A stretch of 64,000 bases of DNA from Carboxydocella thermautotrophica (GTDB lineage: Bacteria > Bacillota > GCA-003054495 > Carboxydocellales > Carboxydocellaceae): the NCBI GenBank assembly GCA_003054495.1, contig CP028514.1, positions 1,279,501-1,343,500 of the forward strand. The letters run 5' to 3'. A program made the translations under genes and the position numbers. The notes below the pieces were generated by a model. It did no database searches and was not told the origin of the DNA. It saw nothing but the letters and a program-made list of their open reading frames with translations. Below are positions 36,180 through 44,721 of the stretch, one piece after another (the first letter of the stretch is position 1; the number at the start of each line of letters is the position of its first letter).

Positions 36180-36944
36180 ATGGTACATGCAACGGTAATG
36201 GCAAAAGAATCTAACAATGATCAACTTATAATCGTACATTGGCTTCCCCAGAATGTTGATTATGCTGTTGTTTTAATGGATATGGCCGAAAAAATGGTTT
36301 ATAAACCATTTGATGCCTGGCTTGGCCGTATTATCAAAAACAAAACAATCAGAGCCTATCATTTAGAACATTGTCTATTACTTATTGACTATCTTGCCTG
36401 TGAGGTAGGGGTTCCAATATGGAAGCTAAACTACAAATACTTAAAAAACTTTCTATATGATTATTATCCTAAAAAAGTTATAGCAAGTTATGACCAACAA
36501 AAATATTTAATCAAATCAATTATATTGCTAATTCGATTTATGCTGAAAAAGGGTTTTAAGTTGGATGTTTCTTCAAAATTATGGTTTTTATTAGGCGAAA
36601 ATAATTTTGAAAAATTCATAAGGAGTAGATGCAAAATGGGAAGAAAATTATTGACATTAAAAGAAGATCTGGAATATCTTTATGAAGTTTGGAATTTTAA
36701 ACCTTCATTAGCTATTGTAGGTGGTAGCGTTGGAGATGCCAGAATAGATGGGCTGGTACAAATGGCGTCTGAAATTGGTATCAATGTTTATATTTTTGAC
36801 TCTATAGAATGTTTAGAAAAACATAAAAGTGTTTGTGATAACAATTGTCAAAAGTTTATGGTGGTCAGGGAAATTCATGGAGTGAAGGAAATTGACCCAA
36901 TAGAATTTATTGAGGATGTGCTTAGAGATGCTATCGGCTATTAG
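36180..36944 (+). CDS. Protein of unknown function, first gene of the kinase-MTHFR cassette
   Basis: I do not recognise this 254-residue protein. The start at ATG 36180 follows GGGAGG; an in-frame TTG at 36123 would add 19 residues. An N-terminal part (about residues 40-130, with NKTIRAYHLEHCLLLIDYLA) faintly resembles the SAM-like core-binding domain of tyrosine recombinases, but no catalytic domain follows. The C-terminal part (about 175-254) starts with LAIVGGSVGDARIDGL and looks like an alpha/beta nucleotide-type fold with a Cys-x(4)-Cys (CDNNC). The gene is AT-rich compared with the ribosomal genes before it. It overlaps the kinase gene by 17 bases, so the two probably act together. Confidence 0.6.
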   Translation: MVHATVMAKESNNDQLIIVHWLPQNVDYAVVLMDMAEKMVYKPFDAWLGRIIKNKTIRAYHLEHCLLLIDYLACEVGVPIWKLNYKYLKNFLYDYYPKKVIASYDQQKYLIKSIILLIRFMLKKGFKLDVSSKLWFLLGENNFEKFIRSRCKMGRKLLTLKEDLEYLYEVWNFKPSLAIVGGSVGDARIDGLVQMASEIGINVYIFDSIECLEKHKSVCDNNCQKFMVVREIHGVKEIDPIEFIEDVLRDAIGY

Positions 36945-38196
36945 TCTTGCAATATTTGGTTTCTTAGCAGGGGTTTGGCTGGGAAAGCTTCAGTGGAAAA
37001 CAAACAGGGAAGCTACAGCTCCGAGTTATTCTTTATACAAACCTGAAATTTATTTAGCCTATGAAACGTTACACTATTTAAGGCAAGGCCTGACTCCGGA
37101 AACAGCTCAAAAGGTTGTTGAAATTATTAAAAGAATTATTCCGGTAGATGCTGTAGCGATTACTGATACCCAGCAAATTATAGGATTTGCCGGAGCAGGC
37201 TGCAATCATCATCGTTTAGGGAAAAGTATTATTACTAACGTAACCAAGGAAGCCATTAATGCAGGTAAGGTGATGGTAATAAATAACGGTGAATTTAATT
37301 GTTCAATTAAAGATTGTTCCTGTCCCCTTAAAGCAGCGGTAATTGTACCTCTTTTTTGTGACAGCAAGGTTGTTGGTACCCTGAAATTATACCAGGTTAA
37401 TAGGACTCGCATTGATGATTATCTACTGAACTTAGCCAAAGGTATCGGCCAGATCCTTAGTATTCAGATTGAACTTGCGGAAAAAGAACATCAAAAACAA
37501 TTGGCGGCCAAAGCCAAGCTAGAAGCCCTGCAGGCTCAGATTAGACCTCATTTTCTGTTTAACGTTATCAACACGATTATCTATTGTAGTAGAAATGACC
37601 CGGATAAGGCTCGGGAGTTGCTAATTGAGTTCTCAAAGTTCTTCCGCAAAACATTAAAAAGTGACCAAGATTTTATCACCCTCAGCGAGGAAATTGAATA
37701 TATCAAAACTTATATAACGTTAGAACAAGCTAGATTTGGTGATAGACTTAAAGTTGCCTTTAATGTGGAGTCGCATCTATTAAATATTTTAATACCTGGA
37801 CTAATTATTCAGCCCTTGGTTGAAAATGCCATCTTACATGGAGTTTCACCCCTTACCAATGGTGGAGAAGTTACAATAACTTGTAAAGAAAAGAATAAAA
37901 CTTTATATGTGCTGGTTCGTGACAACGGTAAAGGAATTCCTAGAGACCGGCAAGCTAAAATACTGATTCCTACTCAAGATACTAATAACGGTTTGGCTTT
38001 AAGCAATATTGACCAACGATTAATAAGTTTGTATGGACCAAAATACCGGTTGAAAATCAAAAGCCAGGAACATCGTGGAACGATGGTATTAATTAAAATA
38101 CCTTTAGGTGGTGTCAATGATGCGCGGAGTATGTGTAAAATGTCGAAATTGTATGATTCCGATGGCAGGGACTTGTCCTATCATGCACTGTGCTAA
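36928..38196 (+). CDS. LytS-like histidine kinase lacking the 5TMR domain
   Basis: The 422-residue kinase has a single N-terminal hydrophobic helix (about residues 3-20), a GAF-like domain (about 50-170) with GAGCNHH and CSIKDCSCPLKAAVIVPL, the phospho-acceptor ALQAQIRPHFLFNVINTI (about 205-222), and a HATPase domain (LVENAILHG, DNGKGIP). It is a clear paralogue of the kinase at 24.8 kb, sharing HH and C-CPL in the GAF domain, but has lost the multi-helix sensor. The start is uncertain; ATG 36928 is one of several. About 30 extra C-terminal residues beyond the domain are read in a different frame from the overlapping metV-like gene. Its likely regulator is encoded at 39.2 kb, beyond two folate genes. 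Confidence 0.85.
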   Translation: MLSAISLAIFGFLAGVWLGKLQWKTNREATAPSYSLYKPEIYLAYETLHYLRQGLTPETAQKVVEIIKRIIPVDAVAITDTQQIIGFAGAGCNHHRLGKSIITNVTKEAINAGKVMVINNGEFNCSIKDCSCPLKAAVIVPLFCDSKVVGTLKLYQVNRTRIDDYLLNLAKGIGQILSIQIELAEKEHQKQLAAKAKLEALQAQIRPHFLFNVINTIIYCSRNDPDKARELLIEFSKFFRKTLKSDQDFITLSEEIEYIKTYITLEQARFGDRLKVAFNVESHLLNILIPGLIIQPLVENAILHGVSPLTNGGEVTITCKEKNKTLYVLVRDNGKGIPRDRQAKILIPTQDTNNGLALSNIDQRLISLYGPKYRLKIKSQEHRGTMVLIKIPLGGVNDARSMCKMSKLYDSDGRDLSYHALC

Positions 38197-38371
38197 AGGA
38201 TTAATTAATGGCCCTTGTGGAGGGGCTCAAAATGGCAAATGTGAAATTGATGGAGTTAAAGACTGTGTATGGTGCATGGTTATTCCCAAAGTTCAAAATA
38301 GAAGGATATCGATAACGCAGATCCTGAATCAGATTAAAGACTATTCGGTGGTGAGGACTAATGGATTTTAG
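38117..38371 (+). CDS. MetV-like small protein (MTHFR-associated cysteine domain)
   Basis: The 84-residue protein is rich in cysteine: CVKCRNC near the N-terminus, GTCPIMHCAKGLINGPCGGA (about residues 19-38), CEIDGVKDCVWC. This matches the domain associated with methylene-THF reductase (MetV / MTHFR C-terminal type) in anaerobes, where it binds zinc or Fe-S and partners MetF. It is shorter than the roughly 200-residue MetV of acetogens. It overlaps the kinase gene by 80 bases and the MetF-like gene by 11, so expression is tightly linked to both. Confidence 0.78.
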   Translation: MMRGVCVKCRNCMIPMAGTCPIMHCAKGLINGPCGGAQNGKCEIDGVKDCVWCMVIPKVQNRRISITQILNQIKDYSVVRTNGF

Positions 38372-39212
38372 AAGAAAATTATTATCAGGGCAATTCATAA
38401 CAACCGTTGAATTATGTCCTCCGAGAGGGATAGATTGTTCAAAATTACTCACAACGGCTAAAAAAATTTGGGGGAAAGTTGATGCAATTAATATCACCGA
38501 TAATCAAAGGGCAAGTATTAAGATTTCTCCAGTGGCTGTATGTGCCATATTACTAAAGGAAGGCATTACTCCCATATGTCAACTGACCTGTAGAGACAGA
38601 AACCGGATGGCCTTACAATCTGAGATTTTGGGAGCAGCGGCTTTAGGGGTAGAATATTTCCTTTTTATGACAGGTGATCATACATTAATCGGTGAAGACC
38701 CCAAGTCTAAATCTGTGTTTGACCTGGACTCAGTACAGCTCATGGCTACCGCTGCTCAACTTAACAATGGCTATACTTTAAACGGCAAGGTTTTGACCGG
38801 AAAACCTAATTTAATCTATGGTGGTGTAGTAAATCCCTCACTTCAGTGCAGAGAAGCCCAAATGTGGAAATTAGAGAGGAAAGTGGCCGCTGGTATCAGG
38901 TTTGTACAAACACAGGCGGTATATTCTGTTCGGGAAGTTGCTGATTTTATTGAAGATGCTAAAAGATTTAACATACGGTTTTTGGTAGGTATTATTCCTT
39001 TAAAATCAGCTGCTATGGCCAGGTATATGAACAAAAACATTCCCGGAATTAAGGTTCCGGAGAAATTCATTGATATTCTTGAAAAATCTAAAAATCCTAT
39101 AAAAGAGGGATTAAGAATTGCACAAGACACCATTAATGAATTAAAAAGTATTTCTGATGGAGTTCATATTATGCCAATGGGTACAGAGGAATATTTAGAA
39201 GAATTAGTATGA
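38361..39212 (+). CDS. metF: Methylenetetrahydrofolate reductase (MetF-like)
   Basis: MetF reduces methylene-THF to methyl-THF with FAD; in acetogens it supplies the methyl branch of the Wood-Ljungdahl pathway. The 283-residue protein has VELCPPRG near the start, AINITDNQRAS, QLTCRDRNRMALQSE (about residues 75-89, typical family motif), LFMTGDH, and a late VQTQAVYSV segment. With the MetV-like gene before it, it could form the small MetVF unit. Both genes sit between a sensor kinase and a response regulator, which is unusual. Confidence 0.9.
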   Translation: MDFRRKLLSGQFITTVELCPPRGIDCSKLLTTAKKIWGKVDAINITDNQRASIKISPVAVCAILLKEGITPICQLTCRDRNRMALQSEILGAAALGVEYFLFMTGDHTLIGEDPKSKSVFDLDSVQLMATAAQLNNGYTLNGKVLTGKPNLIYGGVVNPSLQCREAQMWKLERKVAAGIRFVQTQAVYSVREVADFIEDAKRFNIRFLVGIIPLKSAAMARYMNKNIPGIKVPEKFIDILEKSKNPIKEGLRIAQDTINELKSISDGVHIMPMGTEEYLEELV

Positions 39213-39231
39213 TTTGAAAGGAAGATTTAAA

Positions 39232-39969
39232 ATGAAAAAGTTACGAGTACTAATCGTTGATGATGAGTACCCCGCCCGCAAGGAGTTACGATATCATTTG
39301 AGCATGTTTAACAATATTTCCATAGTTGGCGAAGCCAGTAATGCCAATGAGGCTTATCAACTGATTACCGCTCTAAATTATGATGCCGTCTTTTTAGACA
39401 TAAGAATGCCAGATATGAGTGGCATTGAACTAGTTCATATATTGCAAAACATGGATAGCGCCCCCAAAATTATTTTTGTTACGGCCTATGAAGATCATGC
39501 TATCGAAGCTATTAAAGTTAAAGCTTTTGACTATCTTTTAAAACCTATTGAAAAATCCAAAGTTGAGGAGGTTATAAATCGATTATTTACAGAGTTCAGC
39601 AAGGAAGGATTTCCTTCTGGGAAATCAAATTATTTCCAAATAGTTACAGGGAAATTAAGAGGAACTATCTATCCTGTTAAGATAGAAGATATAATTTTCT
39701 TTTACTCTGAAAAAGAGTTTGTCTATTTAAGAGTTAAACAAGGTGAAGATTTAATAACACGATTTACCATTAAAGAACTTGAGCAAAGATTGAATCCGGC
39801 TATGTTTTTTCGCCCTCACCGATGTTATATTGTCAATATTAATTACGTAAAAGAAATCCGTCCTAGTTTCCACGGTTGCTACACGCTGATTATGAAGGAC
39901 AAAGATAGTACAGAAATCCCTGCAAGTAGAGGCAAATCAAAACTTTTAAAAAAGATTTTTAATATATAA
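39232..39969 (+). CDS. LytTR response regulator of the MTHFR cassette
   Basis: The 245-residue regulator has a receiver domain with IVDDEYPARKELRYHL, phospho-acceptor Asp in AVFLDIRMPDMSGIE (about residue 54), TAYEDHA and KPIE, and a LytTR domain (about 145-245; FFRPHRCYIVNI). ATG 39232 is used because AAAGGAAG precedes it. It is paralogous to the regulator at 26.5 kb and most likely pairs with the LytS-like kinase at 36.9 kb. It is the last gene of the cassette, followed by a long inverted repeat. Confidence 0.92.
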   Translation: MKKLRVLIVDDEYPARKELRYHLSMFNNISIVGEASNANEAYQLITALNYDAVFLDIRMPDMSGIELVHILQNMDSAPKIIFVTAYEDHAIEAIKVKAFDYLLKPIEKSKVEEVINRLFTEFSKEGFPSGKSNYFQIVTGKLRGTIYPVKIEDIIFFYSEKEFVYLRVKQGEDLITRFTIKELEQRLNPAMFFRPHRCYIVNINYVKEIRPSFHGCYTLIMKDKDSTEIPASRGKSKLLKKIFNI

Positions 39970-39990
39970 ATCTAAAAGCAGGCAAATTAT

Positions 39991-40055
39991 AAAATTAACA
40001 TTCTTGGAATCCTCAATAACTTATGGTTATTTGGGGTTCCAATAATGTTAATTTT
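39991..40055 (+). repeat. Long imperfect inverted repeat (terminator candidate)
   Basis: A left arm starting AAAATTAACATT (39991) and a right arm ending AATGTTAATTTT (40055) pair over about 30 positions with roughly four mismatches, leaving a tiny loop near 40021. It ends in TTTT and could terminate transcription from either side, or be a small mobile-type repeat marking the cassette edge. Confidence 0.65.
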
Positions 40056-40167
40056 CAAAAAAAACAAAATATTTTCATTTTCATTTCAGGCCTTTATTTT
40101 CTATTTTTATTTTTGCAGGAAAAACATATCAAACGTCGAATTTTAAAAGTTTAAAGGGGCGAAGTAT

Positions 40168-40992
40168 ATGAAAACAATTAAAGATATACAGCAATATTTA
40201 AAAGAATTACTTAGCCGTAATCAGGAAATACCGCTAGACATGTTAGAACTGCTGAAAGCCGATCACCGACCAGCAGTAAAAAAGCTATTGCTCAGATATA
40301 TGAAAAACAGAGAAAAAAACTATTTATTACAAAAACGCTGGCATGATTTTAGGGCGTTAGAAAAACGATACCGCCAGCAAGGATTGTTGGTTGCAGGAGT
40401 GGACGAAGCCGGGCGAGGTCCGCTGGCCGGTCCAGTAGTAGCCGCTGCTGTTATTTTACCTGAAGATTGTTATTATCCTGTTTTGGATGACTCGAAAAAA
40501 CTAACTGAATCTAAACGTAATCAGTTATATGAACAAATAAAACAGGATGCGATCGCCTGGGCGGTCGGAATTTCCGATGTGGCTGAAATTGAACAACTTA
40601 ATATTCTAAATGCCACTAAACTGGCCATGCTAAGGGCAGTAAAAGGACTAAAAGTAGAGCCAAAAGTTTTGCTAATAGATGCTTTAACTTTAGCGGACTG
40701 GCCTGGTCATCAAGAAAGGATAATTGATGGTGATGCGTTGCATGCGTGTATTGCTGCTGCTTCGGTTATCGCCAAAGTTACAAGGGATCAAATGATGGCA
40801 GAAATAGGGAAATTGTTTCCGGAATATGGTTTCGAGCAACATAAAGGATATGGTACAGCAGCACATATTGCTGCTTTAAAAAAATATGGCCCATGCCCGC
40901 AGCATCGCTGGTCCTTTGTAAGAAAATTTTTGCTGGAGAGTGAGCGGATTGAAGCTCGACCGCTTGTTGGAAATACAGACAAAAGCTATTGA
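40168..40992 (+). CDS. rnhB: Ribonuclease HII
   Basis: RNase HII nicks RNA-DNA junctions and removes misincorporated ribonucleotides. The 274-residue protein has an N-terminal extension of about 70 residues, as in Bacillus RnhB, then VAGVDEAGRGPLAGPVVAAA (catalytic Asp and Glu), DDSKKLTESKR, the third acidic site LLIDALTL, and IDGDALHACIAAASVIAKVTRD. Its 3' end overlaps the next gene by about 44 bases. It would normally follow rbgA directly. Confidence 0.96.
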   Translation: MKTIKDIQQYLKELLSRNQEIPLDMLELLKADHRPAVKKLLLRYMKNREKNYLLQKRWHDFRALEKRYRQQGLLVAGVDEAGRGPLAGPVVAAAVILPEDCYYPVLDDSKKLTESKRNQLYEQIKQDAIAWAVGISDVAEIEQLNILNATKLAMLRAVKGLKVEPKVLLIDALTLADWPGHQERIIDGDALHACIAAASVIAKVTRDQMMAEIGKLFPEYGFEQHKGYGTAAHIAALKKYGPCPQHRWSFVRKFLLESERIEARPLVGNTDKSY

Positions 40993-41833
40993 TAATATCT
41001 TAAAAAACTTGAAGTTAAATATTGGAAGGCAAATTTGGGCTAAAGTTATAGATGTCAAAGGCGTTGAGCTCAAGATTGCCATTGGTGATATAATTATTTT
41101 TGCGCAAAGTGAGCTCAATTTAAAGCCAGGACAAAATGTACTACTTAAGGTCAATGATATTAGAGAAAACAGGGTTTTCTTTCAGACTCTTGTTGAGTTA
41201 AACCAGAGCGAAATGTTGATATTAGATTATATTTCCAAACATAATATCCCCCAAACTGAGCGCTGGATCAAATGGTTACAACTGGCGATTAAGTTGCATG
41301 GCAGTTCTGCTGAAACATTAAAAGCTGCTGTTTTCGCAGCACGAGAAGGTTTGCCCCTTAAGAAAAAATTGTTGAATTTCCTTGCTCATTGGCTTTTTTC
41401 GTCAGCAAACAATTCTGATTTCAAACCTGAATTAGGGGATTTGTTTAATATGCAGAATTGGCAGAAAAAGGATGAACCCGAACCTGGAGTCTCTTATTGG
41501 GTGTGGAAACCCTTAGCCGAAAGTAATGACACAGAGTTGCAGGCATTGGTTTGGGAAGGGGAAGCAGAAAAAGCCTTAGCTCAACAGATGAAAATTTGGC
41601 GTTTTTTAGTGCGGATTGAGCAGGCTAACAACCCTGCTTTTGTGAGCATTACTGCCACATCAGACAAAGAGATGTGGGTTAATTTTTTCAATATAAAAGG
41701 AACTATAACAGAAGAACTAAAAAATAAGCTCAACGCTTTAGGTTGGAATATAAAACGCTGGGCAGTGCTCTCGGCTGTGGATGAAATGATCGAAGAAACC
41801 GGTTTTTCTTGTGGGATAGATTTAAAAGGGTAG
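40949..41833 (+). CDS. YlqG-like protein (FliK-related position), function unknown
   Basis: The 294-residue protein has no catalytic motif that I recognise. It begins with a helical stretch and a small beta-rich domain (about residues 25-80, GRQIWAKVIDVKG, LKPGQNVLLKVND), then helical and mixed regions. By position, between rnhB and a short FlhB-like gene, it corresponds to Bacillus YlqG, related to flagellar hook-length control proteins. The start is uncertain: TTG 40949 after GGAG is chosen, and GTG 40940 is an alternative. Confidence 0.6.
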   Translation: MKLDRLLEIQTKAIDNILKNLKLNIGRQIWAKVIDVKGVELKIAIGDIIIFAQSELNLKPGQNVLLKVNDIRENRVFFQTLVELNQSEMLILDYISKHNIPQTERWIKWLQLAIKLHGSSAETLKAAVFAAREGLPLKKKLLNFLAHWLFSSANNSDFKPELGDLFNMQNWQKKDEPEPGVSYWVWKPLAESNDTELQALVWEGEAEKALAQQMKIWRFLVRIEQANNPAFVSITATSDKEMWVNFFNIKGTITEELKNKLNALGWNIKRWAVLSAVDEMIEETGFSCGIDLKG

Positions 41834-41835
41834 TG

Positions 41836-42108
41836 ATGGAATTGAATGATAAAAAAAAGAAGATTGCGATAGCATTAGGTTATGATAGCGGTCGGGACGC
41901 AGCTCCACGAATCTTGGCTACAGGGCGTGGTCCAATAGCTGAAAAGATAATTGCTCTGGCGGAGGAAGCGGAAATTCCAGTAGTTAGCCAACCTTATCTG
42001 GCCAGAATTCTAGTCAATCAGGAGCCTGGGGAAATGATTCCAGCAGAACTATACCAGGCAGTAGCAGAAATACTTGCCTATGTCTACCGCTTGCAAAACC
42101 GATTGTGA
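41836..42108 (+). CDS. FlhB C-terminal-like protein (YlqH/FlhB2)
   Basis: The 90-residue protein matches the cytoplasmic EscU/FlhB C-terminal domain: KIAIALGYDSGRDAAPRILATG, GRGPIAEKIIALAEE, IPVVSQPYLARIL, and PAELYQAVAEILAYVYRL. The autocleavage NPTH of full FlhB is replaced here. Stand-alone copies are common next to rnhB and ylqG in spore formers, and their role is unclear. The start at ATG 41836 follows AAAAGGG. Confidence 0.82.
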   Translation: MELNDKKKKIAIALGYDSGRDAAPRILATGRGPIAEKIIALAEEAEIPVVSQPYLARILVNQEPGEMIPAELYQAVAEILAYVYRLQNRL

Positions 42109-42187
42109 GAAAATTTAAGAAAATTTCGGCTACTAGCAGGGATTTTACCTTAAGACGGCGAATATATCTTTTTTGTGGAGGTACAAG

Positions 42188-43303
42188 ATGAAACGCATAC
42201 TAATTTACGATGCAAAACCCGGGATGATTTTAGCGCGACCGGTATATAGTCGTGATGGAGTTCTTCTTATAAAAGCAGGAAAAAAACTTACTGAAAAACT
42301 TATTAAAAGTTTATTTGATTATGCTATACCAACAGTATATATAGTTCAACCTAAACCCTGGGAAGAGATAAATATCCAGACGGCTTACGAAAAAGTTAAG
42401 GAACTTCCTGACGTTATCTCTTTTGAAACTCGTTTGGAGGCAGAGAAGCTGGTTGCAGAGTTCATGAGTGATATTAAGGCTGGACAGTTATTTAATGTGA
42501 AGAAAGCCAGAGCGGTTATTAATGAAATGATTGCACAAATTATTTCATATCCTAAAATACTTACAAAACTCTCGGATATCAGGATATTAGATGATTATAC
42601 GTTTGCCCATAGTGTGAATGTCTGTACCCTGGCTATTGCTGTAGGACATGTTATGGGATTGGAGAAGAGCGCCTTGTATGAACTTGCGATGGGTGCTCTT
42701 CTGCATGATGTGGGAAAATGTTTTATACCTGAATCCATATTGAATAAACCTGGACCTTTGACTAATGAGGAAATGAAAATTGTCAGAACTCATACGGAAA
42801 GGGGATTTCAAATTTTACGTATGCATCCCGAGATTAGTACTCTGGCTGCCAATGTAGCACGACAACATCATGAGCGAGTTAATGGCACAGGTTACCCCCA
42901 GGGGCTTTCCGAGAAACAGATACATATTTTTGCCAAGATCGTGGCTGTGGTAGATGCCTACGATGCCTTGACTGCTGACAGAGTATATAAAAATATGGTC
43001 TTACCTTATGAGGCAATTGAAGTCTTAATCGCATCATCATATCATTCTTATGATGCTGAGATAGTCAAAGCATTTGTACAGAACCTGGCGATTTACCCCA
43101 TCGGCAGTATTGTCGAATTGCTTGATGGACGGCTGGCAACGGTAATTAACATTAACCGTGGTATACCTTATCGTCCGGTAGTAAAAATTATATCTGATCA
43201 GTATGGAAATACAGTATTGCGGGGCGAAATAATTGACTTAATGAAAGAACCGACAGTTTTTGTTAAAAAAGTCTTGCAATTCAAAAATGTGGAATTAATT
43301 TAG
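42188..43303 (+). CDS. HD-GYP domain protein, likely cyclic-di-GMP phosphodiesterase
   Basis: The 371-residue cytoplasmic protein has a short N-terminal region (AKPGMILARPVYSRDG) and an HD-GYP domain at about 120-310. Metal and substrate residues are LLHDVGKCFIPE, THTERGFQIL, QHHERVNGTGYPQGL (GYP) and VVDAYDALTADR. The family degrades cyclic-di-GMP or related dinucleotides. It stands alone between flhB2 and the nuo promoter. Confidence 0.92.
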   Translation: MKRILIYDAKPGMILARPVYSRDGVLLIKAGKKLTEKLIKSLFDYAIPTVYIVQPKPWEEINIQTAYEKVKELPDVISFETRLEAEKLVAEFMSDIKAGQLFNVKKARAVINEMIAQIISYPKILTKLSDIRILDDYTFAHSVNVCTLAIAVGHVMGLEKSALYELAMGALLHDVGKCFIPESILNKPGPLTNEEMKIVRTHTERGFQILRMHPEISTLAANVARQHHERVNGTGYPQGLSEKQIHIFAKIVAVVDAYDALTADRVYKNMVLPYEAIEVLIASSYHSYDAEIVKAFVQNLAIYPIGSIVELLDGRLATVININRGIPYRPVVKIISDQYGNTVLRGEIIDLMKEPTVFVKKVLQFKNVELI

Positions 43304-43327
43304 TGAAAAGAAGAACAGTATCAAGTT

Positions 43328-43334
43328 TGTCGAA
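43328..43334 (+). promoter_or_regulatory. Spo0A-box-like site before the nuo promoter
   Basis: TGTCGAA, with T-rich flanks (TTTGTCGAATTTT from 43326), lies five bases upstream of the -35 hexamer, a position suited to activation or to contacts with sigma. Confidence 0.5.
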
Positions 43335-43339
43335 TTTTA

Positions 43340-43369
43340 TTGACGCTGGCTTGGGCTCGGTGGCATAAT
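43340..43369 (+). promoter_or_regulatory. Promoter of the nuo operon
   Basis: TTGACG (43340-43345), an 18-base spacer and CATAAT (43364-43369), about 50 bases before nuoA. Confidence 0.6.
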
Positions 43370-43419
43370 TTATCTGTCTCCGAGCTAATGATAAATGGGC
43401 TAAAGAAAGGGGGGAGATT

Positions 43420-43776
43420 ATGAGTTTACAGTTTGCGGGTATAGGTGCTATTTTGCTGGTCGCAATGGCTTTCCCTGTAATTATTTTGTTTGTATCCAGA
43501 TTGCTTTCGCCAAAAAGATCAGCAAAATACAAGTACACCACTTATGAATGCGGTCTCGAAACCCAGGGAGATACCTGGATTCAGTTTAAGACAAGTTACT
43601 TCATGTACGCCTTGCTGTTTGTTGCCTTTGATGTTGAAACAGTTTTTCTATATCCCTGGGCAGTAAAATTCAAAGTGCTAGGAACCTTTGCTTTTGTTGA
43701 AATGTTTATCTTTATTGCGATTCTGATTCTGGGATTCTGGTACGCCTGGAAGGAAGGAGCATTGGAATGGATGTAA
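43420..43776 (+). CDS. nuoA: Complex I subunit NuoA
   Basis: The 118-residue membrane subunit has three hydrophobic helices and the conserved [14 protein letters not shown] loop (about residues 37-50), then [13 protein letters not shown]. It opens an 11-gene operon encoding a quinone-reducing, proton-pumping complex. It overlaps nuoB by 10 bases. Confidence 0.95.
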   Translation: MSLQFAGIGAILLVAMAFPVIILFVSRLLSPKRSAKYKYTTYECGLETQGDTWIQFKTSYFMYALLFVAFDVETVFLYPWAVKFKVLGTFAFVEMFIFIAILILGFWYAWKEGALEWM

Positions 43777-44282
43777 AAAATGAAATCCAAAACCCTCAGG
43801 CACTGGTTGAAAAAGGCGTTATTCTGACAACAGTTGAGGCCGTTTTCAATTGGGCCAGGGCACGCTCTTTATGGCCAATGACTTTCGGTTTGGCCTGCTG
43901 CGCTATTGAGATGATGTCAGCAGGTGGGCCTCGTTTTGATCTGGCCCGTTTTGGTTATGAGGTATTTAGGCCATCACCGCGTCAAAGTGATTTAATGATT
44001 GTAGCTGGTACGATAACAAAAAAAATGCAACCTTTGATCGAGGTGCTCTACGACCAAATGCCTGAACCCAAATGGGTAATGGCAATGGGAAGTTGTGCCA
44101 TTAGTGGTGGGCCGTTTGTTGACTCCTATAGTGTTGTAAAAGGCGCAGATACCTTCTTGCCTGTAGATGTTTATGTTCCTGGTTGCCCGCCACGACCGGA
44201 GGCATTGATTTATGGGTTTCTCCAGCTCAAAGAAAAGGTGGAGAACCCTAATAAGGTGAGGTTGAAGAAATATGGCAAATAA
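43767..44282 (+). CDS. nuoB: Complex I subunit NuoB
   Basis: NuoB carries cluster N2, the last Fe-S centre before the quinone. The 171-residue protein has the ligands LACCAIEMM (about residues 47-48), [10 protein letters not shown] (about 111) and [14 protein letters not shown] (about 141). Start ATG 43767 follows AAGGAAGGA. It overlaps nuoC by 11 bases. Confidence 0.96.
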   Translation: MDVKNEIQNPQALVEKGVILTTVEAVFNWARARSLWPMTFGLACCAIEMMSAGGPRFDLARFGYEVFRPSPRQSDLMIVAGTITKKMQPLIEVLYDQMPEPKWVMAMGSCAISGGPFVDSYSVVKGADTFLPVDVYVPGCPPRPEALIYGFLQLKEKVENPNKVRLKKYGK

Positions 44283-44712
44283 CTTTAGGGATAAAGTCCT
44301 GGCTGAACTCAACAAAAAGTTTGGGGATAAAGTCAAGGCTGTTGAAGACATTTCAGGAGACACTATTGAAGTTTCCGCTGGGATCATAGTTGACGTAATG
44401 AAGGAGCTCAGGGACAAGTTTGAGTTACCTTTGCTCGTTAATTTAACTGCAACGGAGTATGAATCCAACTTTATAATGGCTTATCAGGTCACATCGGTAA
44501 AGTCCCCTGATAAAATCAACGTAAAAGCAGTAATAGATAAGGTGAAACCTGAAATCGCCTCAATAACCAGTGTGTATCCTGCTGCTAACGTGCAGGAAAG
44601 AGAGGCCTATGATTTGATTGGGATAATTTTCAAAGGGCATCCTAACCTCAAACGAATACTACTACCCGATGATTGGGAAGGTCATCCTTTGAGGAAGGAT
44701 TACAAACTGTGA
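44272..44712 (+). CDS. nuoC: Complex I subunit NuoC
   Basis: The 146-residue 30-kDa-type peripheral subunit is separate from NuoD here. The family's C-terminal signature is visible as [20 protein letters not shown] (about residues 108-127), followed by [15 protein letters not shown]. It helps connect NuoD to the arm. Confidence 0.95.
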   Translation: MANNFRDKVLAELNKKFGDKVKAVEDISGDTIEVSAGIIVDVMKELRDKFELPLLVNLTATEYESNFIMAYQVTSVKSPDKINVKAVIDKVKPEIASITSVYPAANVQEREAYDLIGIIFKGHPNLKRILLPDDWEGHPLRKDYKL

Positions 44713-44721
44713 GGTGTGACG

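Noticed and set aside
36180-36944. Integrase gene marking a mobile element
   Set aside because: Only a weak resemblance to the core-binding domain; no R-H-R-Y catalytic domain, attachment repeats or other mobility genes.
42109-42187. Cyclic-di-GMP riboswitch before the HD-GYP gene
   Set aside because: The 79-base gap is too short, and I see no typical GGRA/tetraloop-receptor pattern.
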